Assembly: GCA_016706405.1 (NCBI GenBank) | Contig: JADJJT010000001.1 | Coordinates: 310,001-374,000 of the forward strand | DNA: 64,000 nt | From: Sphingobacteriales bacterium | GTDB taxonomy: Bacteria; Bacteroidota; Bacteroidia; Chitinophagales; UBA2359 | Direction: 5' to 3' | Shown: positions 1-8,400 of the stretch, piece by piece | Layout of the letters: each line of letters opens with the position of its first letter | How positions within the stretch are numbered: position 1 is the first letter of the stretch | The notes under the pieces: generated by a model | The model's database searches: none | What the model was told of the DNA's origin: nothing | What the model saw: only the letters and a program-made list of their open reading frames with translations | Position numbers and translations under genes: made by a program

Positions 1-182
1 CTAACTATATACGCGCCCTTAGTCAGGAGCACGCAGTTTTAGTGGGTAGCAGCCAGTTCATTAAATCGTTACAAGCTGGGCAATTAATCGGTATTTTACC
101 CGCGCACGCCTGCTTAACGGCACAAGCAATGGGGCAATACATTTTAACCCAAAGCTTTGAAACCCTCGCAATGATGCGGTAA
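1..182 (+). CDS. D-threonine aldolase / alanine-racemase-like PLP enzyme, 3' end
   Basis: This is the last ~59 codons of a gene that enters from the left edge; the frame is open from base 3 to the TAA at 180-182. The tail reads LSQEHAVL near its start and ILPAHACLTAQAM further on. Both resemble the C-terminal signature of D-threonine aldolase / D-serine dehydratase-like PLP proteins, where an SEEHG segment is followed by a P-x-H-x-C-L-T metal-binding motif (here PAHACLT). Family members act on D-hydroxy amino acids in the cytoplasm. The PLP-lysine barrel lies outside the window, so substrate cannot be judged. Confidence 0.6.
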   Translation, partial: NYIRALSQEHAVLVGSSQFIKSLQAGQLIGILPAHACLTAQAMGQYILTQSFETLAMMR

Positions 183-197
183 TAATAAGGCGAAGGA

Positions 198-213
198 GGG
201 TTGTGTGCAACCC
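198..213 (+). terminator. Short hairpin after the left-edge gene
   Basis: GGGTTG and CAACCC (198-203 and 208-213) form a 6-bp perfect stem with a TGTG loop, 15 bp after the stop of the left-edge gene. There is no clear T-run behind it, so a terminator role is only suggested by position. Confidence 0.35.
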
Positions 214-346
214 CGTTGGGTTCGAATTGCTTGTTAATTGGTTTTTTCTGTCAACATGAAATCCCTTCAGGATTGATTGGGCATGTTCAATTTTTGCGTT
301 TGAACAAGTTTGGCTGTTAATAAAAAAAGTATGTTAAAATAAAAAA

Positions 347-409
347 TTTACTTAGTGTAATTATTACGTGAACTTTTGTTGCTATCTTTGCGTTTACTTA
401 GTGTAATTA
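347..409. promoter_or_regulatory. Promoter flanked by twin operator-like repeats
   Basis: A 17-bp sequence, TTTACTTAGTGTAATTA, occurs exactly twice, at 347-363 and 393-409 (46 bp apart). Between the copies is TATCTTTG at 383-390, a perfect Bacteroidota -7 box. The upstream copy covers the expected -33 region and the downstream copy covers the expected transcription start. Each copy starts a partial palindrome (GTGTA...TACAC at 401-415). This is the geometry of a repressor operator pair serving the nicotinamidase-like gene. Regulators of NAD genes such as NrtR are a candidate from gene function, but I cannot match the motif to a named regulator. Confidence 0.6.
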
Positions 410-455
410 ATACACAAAAACTAATTTTCACCATCTTAAACAAAGATAATTTACC

Positions 456-1244
456 ATGCGCAAACAAAATGCCCTTTTAATTATTGATGCCCAGTACGAT
501 TTTTGCCACCCCAACGGCACTTTATATGTGCCCGGTGCCGACAAAGACATGGTGCGCCTTCAACAGTTTATTTTAAACAACCACCAAAACTTAGACCATA
601 TATGCGTTACCTTAGACTCGCATCCGGTAAACGATATTTCGCACCCTTCGTTTTGGATGGATAAAAACGGGCAATTCCCTGCTCCGTTTACCCAAATTAC
701 CTTATCTGACATTGAAGCTGGAATTTGGGCGCCGCGATTTTCGCCGATTGAAGCCACTAAATACGTGGCCGATTTGGAAGCCCAAGGCGAGTTTCCGCAT
801 TTTATTTGGCCAGAGCATTGTTTGATTGGCTCGAAAGGAGCATCGTTAGATGACCAGTTAATGGAAGCTTTAAAAGTTTGGACCCGGCCCGGCAAATGGT
901 ATCAAGCTGTAACCAAAGGCACCTACCCGTTAACCGAACATTTTGGTATTTTTATGGCTCAAGTACCCGTTGCCGACCGCCCCGAAACCCAATTAAACCA
1001 AGCCCTGATTAAAACTTTAGAAACCTACCAAACCGTTTATTTGGCTGGCGAGGCTAAATCGCATTGCGTTGCCACAAGTTTAAAGCAAGCGATGCAATAT
1101 GCACCACAATTAGCCAATAAATTGGTTATTTTAGAAGATATTATGAGCGATGTTCCGGGTTTGGGGCACCTTGGGCAGCCTATTTACGCCCAAGCACAAA
1201 GCCGCAATATACGTTTTGCCAAAAGTACCGATGTGGTTTTGTAA
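456..1244 (+). CDS. Isochorismatase-family cysteine hydrolase, nicotinamidase-like
   Basis: Likely hydrolyses nicotinamide to nicotinate in NAD salvage, in the cytoplasm; the alternative is another amide or isochorismate hydrolase. The N-terminus LLIIDAQYDFC carries the family aspartate (D11). LDSHPVNDISHPSFW supplies D54, H56 and H63, as in the nicotinamidase metal site. WPEHCLIGSKGA (118-129) matches the W-P-x-H-C signature of PncA. GEAKSHCVATSL places the nucleophile at C204. At 262 residues it is longer than PncA (about 200), mainly from an insert around residues 80-115. It sits behind its own promoter with twin operator-like repeats, and no other NAD gene is adjacent. Confidence 0.75.
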   Translation: MRKQNALLIIDAQYDFCHPNGTLYVPGADKDMVRLQQFILNNHQNLDHICVTLDSHPVNDISHPSFWMDKNGQFPAPFTQITLSDIEAGIWAPRFSPIEATKYVADLEAQGEFPHFIWPEHCLIGSKGASLDDQLMEALKVWTRPGKWYQAVTKGTYPLTEHFGIFMAQVPVADRPETQLNQALIKTLETYQTVYLAGEAKSHCVATSLKQAMQYAPQLANKLVILEDIMSDVPGLGHLGQPIYAQAQSRNIRFAKSTDVVL

Positions 1245-1257
1245 ACTGTACAAAAGG

Positions 1258-1348
1258 GGCAGCTTTATTAGCCTGTTAATAACCGCCGTTGAAAGCTAAA
1301 ACCAAGTAAAAATTTTCCGGATTTTTAATTTGTTACGGCAAAGCTGCC
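1258..1348 (+). terminator. Long-loop inverted repeat after the nicotinamidase-like gene
   Basis: GGCAGCTTT (1258-1266) and AAAGCTGCC (1340-1348) are perfect complements with a 73-base loop, and TCTTGCTTTTT follows. The T-rich tail favours a terminator, but the loop is unusually long. The gap also holds one TCCGGA palindrome at 1316-1321. Confidence 0.3.
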
Positions 1349-1444
1349 TCTTGCTTTTTAAGCCTTTAAAACATTTTATCTGCTACTATTAATTTCTATT
1401 TAAACAAAATTCTTATTTATTTTAAAAAACATAAAAATATCATC

Positions 1445-2122
1445 ATGAATAATCCTTTTTCAGACATTGACTTTAATATGTCGTTCCATAATTTTAATCC
1501 GGATGAAATACAAACCGACGAAACTATAAATTGTGTTTTTATTGTTGACGTTTCCCCTTCGGTAAGTTCTTATATTAAAGATCTTAATTTGGCTTTTGCC
1601 GATTTTATTGCCAGTCTGCAAAATTCACATTTAGCACACTCGTTATTGGTTTCGGTGCTTGAATTTAACGAAAATGTAAAGCCCCGCACCGGATTTCAAC
1701 CCATACAGCACATAAAAAACATGCAATTTACCCCATCTGGCGGGGGCACCGCCCTATACGATGCCAGTTTGGCCGGACTTAAAAATGCCCTTAGCTACCG
1801 CAACACCTTGCTAACATCGGGCGTACAAACCAAAACTTTGATTTTTATTATTACAGACGGCGAAGACAACAGTTCGAGCTGTACTGCTGCCGAGGTAAAA
1901 AAACAGTTGGATGCCGTTATGGCTAACGAGCAAAATGCCTATTCGGTTTCGACGGTATTATTTGGGGTAGGCTCGGCGGCTAATTTTCGAAGGGCACAGC
2001 AAGAGATGGGCATTAACCATTTGGCAACAGTTGGCACATCGGGCGCTGATATAAAAAAGATGATAGGTTTTATTAGTCGCTCTATATCAAGTACTGCCGG
2101 CAACCAAGCCTTAGTGTTTTAG
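1445..2122 (+). CDS. von Willebrand factor A domain protein, TerY-like
   Basis: A 225-residue protein made almost entirely of one vWA domain, with no signal peptide, so probably cytoplasmic. The metal-ion-dependent adhesion site is complete: DVSPSVS (D35, S37, S39), the GGGTALYDA threonine (T102), and ITDGEDN (D138). It is followed on the same strand by a PP2C phosphatase and a protein kinase. That trio matches the TerY-P triad (vWA, PP2C, kinase) described near tellurium-resistance-type stress systems. The vWA partner is thought to act as a metal-dependent scaffold. No TerD, TerC or TerZ gene is within the window, so it may be a stand-alone phospho-signalling cassette. Confidence 0.8.
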   Translation: MNNPFSDIDFNMSFHNFNPDEIQTDETINCVFIVDVSPSVSSYIKDLNLAFADFIASLQNSHLAHSLLVSVLEFNENVKPRTGFQPIQHIKNMQFTPSGGGTALYDASLAGLKNALSYRNTLLTSGVQTKTLIFIITDGEDNSSSCTAAEVKKQLDAVMANEQNAYSVSTVLFGVGSAANFRRAQQEMGINHLATVGTSGADIKKMIGFISRSISSTAGNQALVF

Positions 2123-2170
2123 TGTGCAAACCTTAAGTGATACCACAACACTACTAAACCAATAATTTAA

Positions 2171-2221
2171 AACAGGGGCATTTATTATTACCACGACTTG
2201 TAAAGGCAAAATGCCCCTGTT
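2171..2221 (+). terminator. 13-bp perfect inverted repeat between vWA and PP2C genes
   Basis: AACAGGGGCATTT (2171-2183) pairs perfectly with AAATGCCCCTGTT (2209-2221) around a 25-base loop, and ATTTTAT follows. It sits 48 bp after the vWA stop and 34 bp before the PP2C start. It could be a partial terminator that sets the ratio of the two products, or an RNA-stability hairpin. Confidence 0.5.
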
Positions 2222-2255
2222 ATTTTATACCAAACTACACCTATAATGTTTAAAA

Positions 2256-3035
2256 ATGAAAATATATAGCGCCATAAAACGCGGTTACTTACACGCCCAA
2301 ACCTGCGATGACTATGCTTGCCATTATACAACTGCCAATGGCTTAGTAGTTGGCATGGTTGCCGATGGCTGCTCAAGTGGCGAGGACTCTTTTTTTGTAT
2401 CGGCTTTGTATGGAAAAATAATTAGTATGCTGGCGGCAAAATTGCCTGCCCATTTACACCACCCTAACGAGGCTGGCGATTGGTTACTAAACGCATTTGT
2501 ATCTATTTGCCGGCAACAGGCACAACAATTACAACTTACAACCCACCAACAATTAGCTACCTTGCTGTTAATGGTTGTTTGCCCTTTGCAAAAACAAGCT
2601 TGGGTAAATGTGTTGGGCGATGGCGTACTTGCTTGTAATGACCAAATTTACACTATTGACCATAATAATGAGCCCGACTATTTAGCCTACCACTTAACAC
2701 AAGCTAAGCAAAGCCCACAAAATAAACTACAAAATTACCTTGCCAAACAAGTTTACCAATTTGATGCGGTAAATACCCTAAGCATTGCCACCGATGGGCT
2801 TACTACTTTTAATGTTTTACCCACAAATACCAACAAAACAATTTTTGATACCACCATAATAGAAGACAAGCAACCTAAAATTTTATCAAATGATGCCCCT
2901 CCATATTTATTATTCGATAAAACCATGGCCATTCACCAAGGCATGTTAAAACGCAAACTGTTGCGTTTAGAAACCCAGTTTGCCCTTGTACCCTTAGACG
3001 ACTTGGCCATCCTGCGCGTAGATTTGGATAACTAA
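2256..3035 (+). CDS. PP2C-family protein phosphatase (TerY-P triad)
   Basis: A soluble Ser/Thr phosphatase of the metal-dependent PP2C fold, 259 residues. Metal-ligand motifs occur in order: TCDDYA (D18, D19), VADGCSSGEDS (D37-G38), LGDGVLA in the centre, IATDGLTTF, and the closing LDDLAILRV. It lies between the vWA gene (133-bp gap holding a strong inverted repeat) and the kinase gene (106-bp gap), all co-directional. The natural reading is that it reverses phosphorylation by the neighbouring kinase. The sequence between LGDG and ATDG is short for a bacterial PP2C, as is common in this compact subgroup. Confidence 0.8.
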   Translation: MKIYSAIKRGYLHAQTCDDYACHYTTANGLVVGMVADGCSSGEDSFFVSALYGKIISMLAAKLPAHLHHPNEAGDWLLNAFVSICRQQAQQLQLTTHQQLATLLLMVVCPLQKQAWVNVLGDGVLACNDQIYTIDHNNEPDYLAYHLTQAKQSPQNKLQNYLAKQVYQFDAVNTLSIATDGLTTFNVLPTNTNKTIFDTTIIEDKQPKILSNDAPPYLLFDKTMAIHQGMLKRKLLRLETQFALVPLDDLAILRVDLDN

Positions 3036-3141
3036 TTTAGAAGTAAACAAAAGAACGAAGAAGCAAAAAAGGCAAAAAAAATAAAATAAATACAGTAGCA
3101 CCCATCAAAAGTCCAAAACCAAACTAAACTAATTAACCACC

Positions 3142-4929
3142 ATGAAGTACTACGCCCAAAACGGTCAAAATTATACCATTGACGACCACAACGAAATACA
3201 TCGGGGAGGCGAGGGGCGCATAATGTTGTTGCCTAACAGCAATATGGTTGCTAAATTGTATTTTACAGGAGTGCAAACCTTACAGCTAGGGCATTTTAAG
3301 GCTTTGCAAAACCTAAATTCAGCGTGGTTTGCAACACCTAATGACTTGCTTTATGCCGACAAACATTTAACACAAATAGCCGGATACACTATGCCCTATT
3401 TAGGTAATCAAATGCAGCCTTTGGCAGCGTGGTTTAGTGCGGCGTGGCGGCAACGGCAGGGTCTGGGTTTGCCGCAGGTTTGGCAATTAGCCGAACAACT
3501 AACCCAAATTGTAGCACATGCCCACACACAAGGCATAATAATTGGCGATTTAAGCCCATACAATATATTGGTAAGCCCTAAAAACGAGTTAAAATTAGTA
3601 GATACCGACTCGTACCAAAGCGCAGCGCACAAGCACACAGGTATTCTTTACGACGAAATACGCGATTATTTATACAACGGGGTGGTAAACAAAGAAAGCG
3701 ACTATTTTGCCCTTGCCGTACTGATTTTTCAGTTGTTAACAAATGTACACCCGTTTAAAGGGCAGTGCGCCCAATACCCCGCCTTGCGCGAGCGAATGAT
3801 TCAAAAATTGCCAATTTTTGCCTCCAATATTAAAATTACTGCTCCCAAATGTTATGTGCCGATTAGTTTTCAGTTTTTACAACAACAGTTTGATGACTTG
3901 TTTTTACAAGGACACCGGGCACCGCTACAGTTTACTCATCCGGATAATATAAATAAAACCTTTAGTGCAATTACAAATCAAACTCCGGCAATACCCACCC
4001 TCATTACTTCCGGAAATTTATTGGCAAAAACCATTTATCAGCCACAAAAAAACGAGGTCATCCAAAAGATTACCGCTAATCAAAATCAGTTATTAATAAG
4101 CACTAATTTAGCCTGGTTGGTGTACAATGTAAGCGCGCAAGGTTATGCCCGCTTGTTGCACCAGTTTGAGCGAAGTTTGGGCGACGACCTTTTTATTGGG
4201 GAAAATAATATTTTGTTGTTGCGCAATAATTTACTGCACTTGCATAAAGAAAACGAGCTATTTAAAGCTTTAAAAAATGGGCAAATTACAGCTCGGAGCA
4301 GGGCAATATGTTGCAACAATTTATTAACCGTTGTTGATGATGATGTTTTTAAACAAATTTATATTGATGAATGTGTGGGCGGGTTTGTTCGCACTGAGGT
4401 TACACCTGTTTTTGGTGCCGGATTTAAAGCTGCCGCATCATCTGGTGCCGGATGGTTGCAGTTAGCAGGGGGGCAATCTTATTTGTGGTATCAATTAGGG
4501 CAAAAATTAGCCACTTTGCCTCTAAATGGTTTGCCCTGCCAAAATGCCTTTGTTTGTGGCGATGTGGGCATATTGGCCTTGCGCGATTTGGTTACAACAA
4601 CAAACGCTGCAAACACACCTCAAAACATTATGGCCGCTACTAGTATGCGTTATGTATTTTTTAAAGCTAACGGTTTGCAGCTAAGGCTTGATACTAACCA
4701 AACCAACACCCCTCAACAACTTAAACATATAACACACCTGCCACATGCCCGCTTACTGCTTGAGCCCGCCGACAATGCCCTTTTAATACGCCGTACCGAC
4801 GATTTTGCTCTTGTGCAGCAGCTAAATTGCCCCCTCATTAGCAACGACACCTGTTTATTTTATACTTCAGCTGGCATAGTTGCTTTAGAAGAAAATTGCT
4901 GTTATTTGCTAAACACAAATACAACCTAA
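3142..4929 (+). CDS. Protein kinase with unassigned C-terminal half (TerY-P triad)
   Basis: Residues 1 to about 260 form a divergent eukaryote-like Ser/Thr kinase. It has a glycine loop GGEGRI (22-27), a VAIK-type lysine in MVAKLYF (K38), a catalytic loop IIGDLSPYNILV (D136, N141), DTD at 154-156 replacing DFG, and the helix-F aspartate in KESDYFALAV (D187). All catalytic positions are present, so it should be active. Residues ~270-595 match nothing I recognise. They are rich in short alternating beta-type strands (for example LLISTNLAWLVYNV and NILLLRNNLLHLHKE), which suggests a propeller-like sensor domain. There is no signal peptide or membrane segment. It is the third gene of the vWA / PP2C / kinase cassette. 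Confidence 0.8.
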   Translation: MKYYAQNGQNYTIDDHNEIHRGGEGRIMLLPNSNMVAKLYFTGVQTLQLGHFKALQNLNSAWFATPNDLLYADKHLTQIAGYTMPYLGNQMQPLAAWFSAAWRQRQGLGLPQVWQLAEQLTQIVAHAHTQGIIIGDLSPYNILVSPKNELKLVDTDSYQSAAHKHTGILYDEIRDYLYNGVVNKESDYFALAVLIFQLLTNVHPFKGQCAQYPALRERMIQKLPIFASNIKITAPKCYVPISFQFLQQQFDDLFLQGHRAPLQFTHPDNINKTFSAITNQTPAIPTLITSGNLLAKTIYQPQKNEVIQKITANQNQLLISTNLAWLVYNVSAQGYARLLHQFERSLGDDLFIGENNILLLRNNLLHLHKENELFKALKNGQITARSRAICCNNLLTVVDDDVFKQIYIDECVGGFVRTEVTPVFGAGFKAAASSGAGWLQLAGGQSYLWYQLGQKLATLPLNGLPCQNAFVCGDVGILALRDLVTTTNAANTPQNIMAATSMRYVFFKANGLQLRLDTNQTNTPQQLKHITHLPHARLLLEPADNALLIRRTDDFALVQQLNCPLISNDTCLFYTSAGIVALEENCCYLLNTNTT

Positions 4930-5407
4930 ACAACACAAAACAAGCAGCGAATTACTCCTTGTTTTGGCTTAAAACATTGCCATTTTTGGCGTTAAAAAAG
5001 CCTTAAACATGCTGGTTTACAATAATAATATAGTCAAGCATTTTATTTTTTTTGGCTATTATCCGGAAAAGGTTTGGTGATTTTAAAAATTAATTTGTCA
5101 TTATTTTGTCATTTGAGGGTGCGATTAGTTTTGCTTGCTTTATCCGGAAAAGCTTATTGTGCAAGGGTTTCGACAAAACATTTAGGTCTCAAATATTATA
5201 AGTTGCGAAATTGGTTTTTTCCTCAAACTCCTTGGTTTTTAAATTTTGGCATCAAGTTTGACTATTTTCCTGCAAGCACCTACCCCATTTATGTTTTGTT
5301 ATTTAAAATTTTATACAACAAACAAACTTGTTTGCTAAAAAAAACTAAGCATTGCCAACAAAACATAATAATATTTACTCAGCAACCATCTGACAAAGCA
5401 ACTACCG
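4930..5407. other. 478-bp gap between kinase gene and giant surface-protein gene
   Basis: AT-rich, with no gene I can support; an open frame from 5074 runs into the next gene in another phase and has no coding character. It contains two copies of TCCGGAAAAG about 85 bp apart, part of the window-wide TCCGGA series. No complete -33/-7 promoter was found. Confidence 0.5.
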
Positions 5408-8400
5408 ATGAATACCTTTTTTGTTTTTTCATTACAAATAAAAAAATGGTCAGGCCGTTATGCCTTGGCTAAATTTACTGCCTGTTTATTATTTTTAATA
5501 GTAGTAAATTTAAGCGCCAGTTTATTGGCATGGGGGCAAAATAGCCCGCCAACCACCGAGTTTTATACTACCTGCACAACATCAATACCCATTAAACCAA
5601 TTACCTTGTGTTTAACCGAAATAACCGACCCCGATGGCGATGCCTGGCAGGTAACAGAAGTTCATAGCACTTTCGATTGCAGCTTAAAAATACTAAACGA
5701 TAATTGTGTAAAATACACCCCATTGCCCGGATTAGAAGGCGTTGATACGGTAAAAATAACTGTCTGCGACAAACAAACCCCTCCGGCTTGCTCTGAATCA
5801 ATAATATTGGTTTATCTTGGGTGTTATGCCCCCAAAGCTGTTGCCGATGAGGTATTGTTTACCAAAACTGGTGTTATTTTTAATGGCAGTTTGTTAAATG
5901 CCAACAATAATTATAACGATGGCGCTTATTTGGCCGTTACCCAAAACGATGACGCTATTTGTGAGGCTATAGACCAAATAGCAAGCATTGTTAAAGCTCC
6001 GGAGCATGGTAGCTTTTCAATTCAAAATGGTGTTGAGGTATTTTATAAGCCCACCACCAACTATTACGGCACCGACGTTTTTGAATACGTTGTTTGTACC
6101 AATACGGCCACTTGTAATAAATGCGATACCACCCTTGTTAATATTACAATACAAGAACCCGATGCGCCTTGCAATACCGACCTTTACGAGTGCATTACCC
6201 AAACCGGAAGTGTTGATATTTGCCCGGCCTTTTGCACCCTGCAACCGAACGAAATTACCAAACAAAGTGCTACTACTAAAAAAGGTATTGTAAACCAACC
6301 TGTCTTAGGCTGTGCTACTTATTTTGCCAATCCATTTTTTACAGGTATTGATACCGTTGTATTTATAGCTTGTAATGCTGCCAACAGTTGCGACACCACC
6401 TTGGCTATTATTACCATTGACCCAAATTGCGGCACAAACCCACCCGTAGCCGTTGACGACCAAGCCACCACCGACCCTAACGTGGCCGTAACCATTTACG
6501 CGCTTAAAAACGATTACGATTTGGATGGGAACACCTTCTCGATTAATAAATTTACCCAACCAGCAAACGGGGTGGTAACAAAAACTGCCGATGGCTTTTT
6601 GTACCTGCCCAATCCGGATTTTATTGGCCAAGACTTTTTTACTTATACTATTTGCGATGCCAACAATATATGCGACGATGCAACAGTTACCATCTACATC
6701 AACCAGCCTTGTACTAATTATTACGAGTATTGTACGCCCAAACTAACGCCGGTAACTTTTTGTGCAGCGTTTTGTAATATTGCCGATTCGGAATCAAAAA
6801 AAATAATAGATGCCTCAACCACTTTTAATTGCAGTTTGCATATTTTAAGTGATACCTGTATTAAATATATTCCATTGCCCGGATTTGAAGGCGTTGATAC
6901 CGTTACAATTATTGCCTGCGATACCCCAACCAATATATGCGACACCGTAAAAGTTGAAGTTAATGTAGGCTGTATAAAACCAACCGTTGTTGACGATGCA
7001 GTTGAAATAAATACCGCCCAAACTCCCAACGCCTCGATACCGGTTTTAAATAACGACTTTGATTTTTGTGGCTACAATTTAGAACCAACCATTATATTAA
7101 ATCCTAAAAATGGAATTGCCAACGTAAATGCCGATGGAACCATAAAATACACACCAAACAGTAATTATATCGGAACCGATGTACTGCAATACATTGCCTG
7201 TAGCGATTGCAACAAAATAACCCCCAAGTGCGATACGGGTACCGTTACCATAAAAGTAGTGCATACGGCCTCGCAAACCGATGCCAAACCCGACGTAGTA
7301 ACAACAACGCTTAATACTCCTCTTACCATAGACGTTAAAAACAATGATGTTTTTGAAGCCCCAGGTACTATTACCCTAAAAACTGCTCCAATGAATGGGT
7401 GGGCTACGGTACAGCCCAACGGCAGCATTAATTACGTGCCTAAAACCGGATACGCGGGCACCGATGCTTTTGTTTATATTTTATGCAACAGCGATAATGT
7501 TTGCGACGAAGCCTTGGTAAGTATAACCGTTTTAGACGACGGCAGCAACAAAAAACCCAACGCAATAAATGATGTTGCCAACACCGACCTAAATACAGAA
7601 GTAATTATTAATATTATGGGCAACGACAACGACCCGGAAGGCGATGTGTTAACCCTGCCCGAAATTATCGAAGTACCTAAAAACGGGCAATTAACTATTA
7701 ACCCCGATGGCTCGGCAACATACAAGCCCAACAATGGCTATATTGGTACCGACCAATTTACCTACAAAGTTTGCGACCAGCAAGGCTTGTGCGATGATGC
7801 AGTTGTTGTTATTGCCATAGGTCAACCCTTGCCTAATGATGCCCCCATAGCTAACGACGACGTAGCAGCAGGCGCACCTAATGAATATTTGACCATCAAT
7901 ATTTTAAGCAACGATACCGACCCTAATCCACAAGACAAGCTAACGCCAAGTATAGTACTACAACCACAACATGGCACCGCTACAATTGACCCGCTAACCC
8001 ATAACTTGGTTTATTTGCCTGCCGAAAACTATCAAGGGCCCGATGCAGTTACTTATATGGTGTGCGACAACGGCCTTCCCTCGTTGTGCGATACCGCTTA
8101 TGTTCAAATTAGTGTAGGTAGTGTAAACGATGCCCCCATTGCCGTTAACGATACCGCTTTTACCGTAGTTAATCTTGCCGTATCGGTACTTGTGCTCGAA
8201 AACGACATGGATACCGACAACGATAAAGCCGAATTAACCATAACTATTATTACTCCGCCGGCAAATGGCAGCACTAAAATAATTGGTCAATTAGTTGTTT
8301 ACACGCCTAATGCCGATTATATGGGTAACGATATTTTTACCTACTCAGTTTGCGACCCCTTAGGCGCGTGCGACACTGCTATTGCCTTTATTTATATGGC

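Noticed and set aside
5074..5472. 132-residue frame in the gap before the giant surface-protein gene
   Set aside because: It overlaps the signal-peptide region of the real gene in another phase and has no coding character; it begins at a non-ATG codon in AT-rich sequence.
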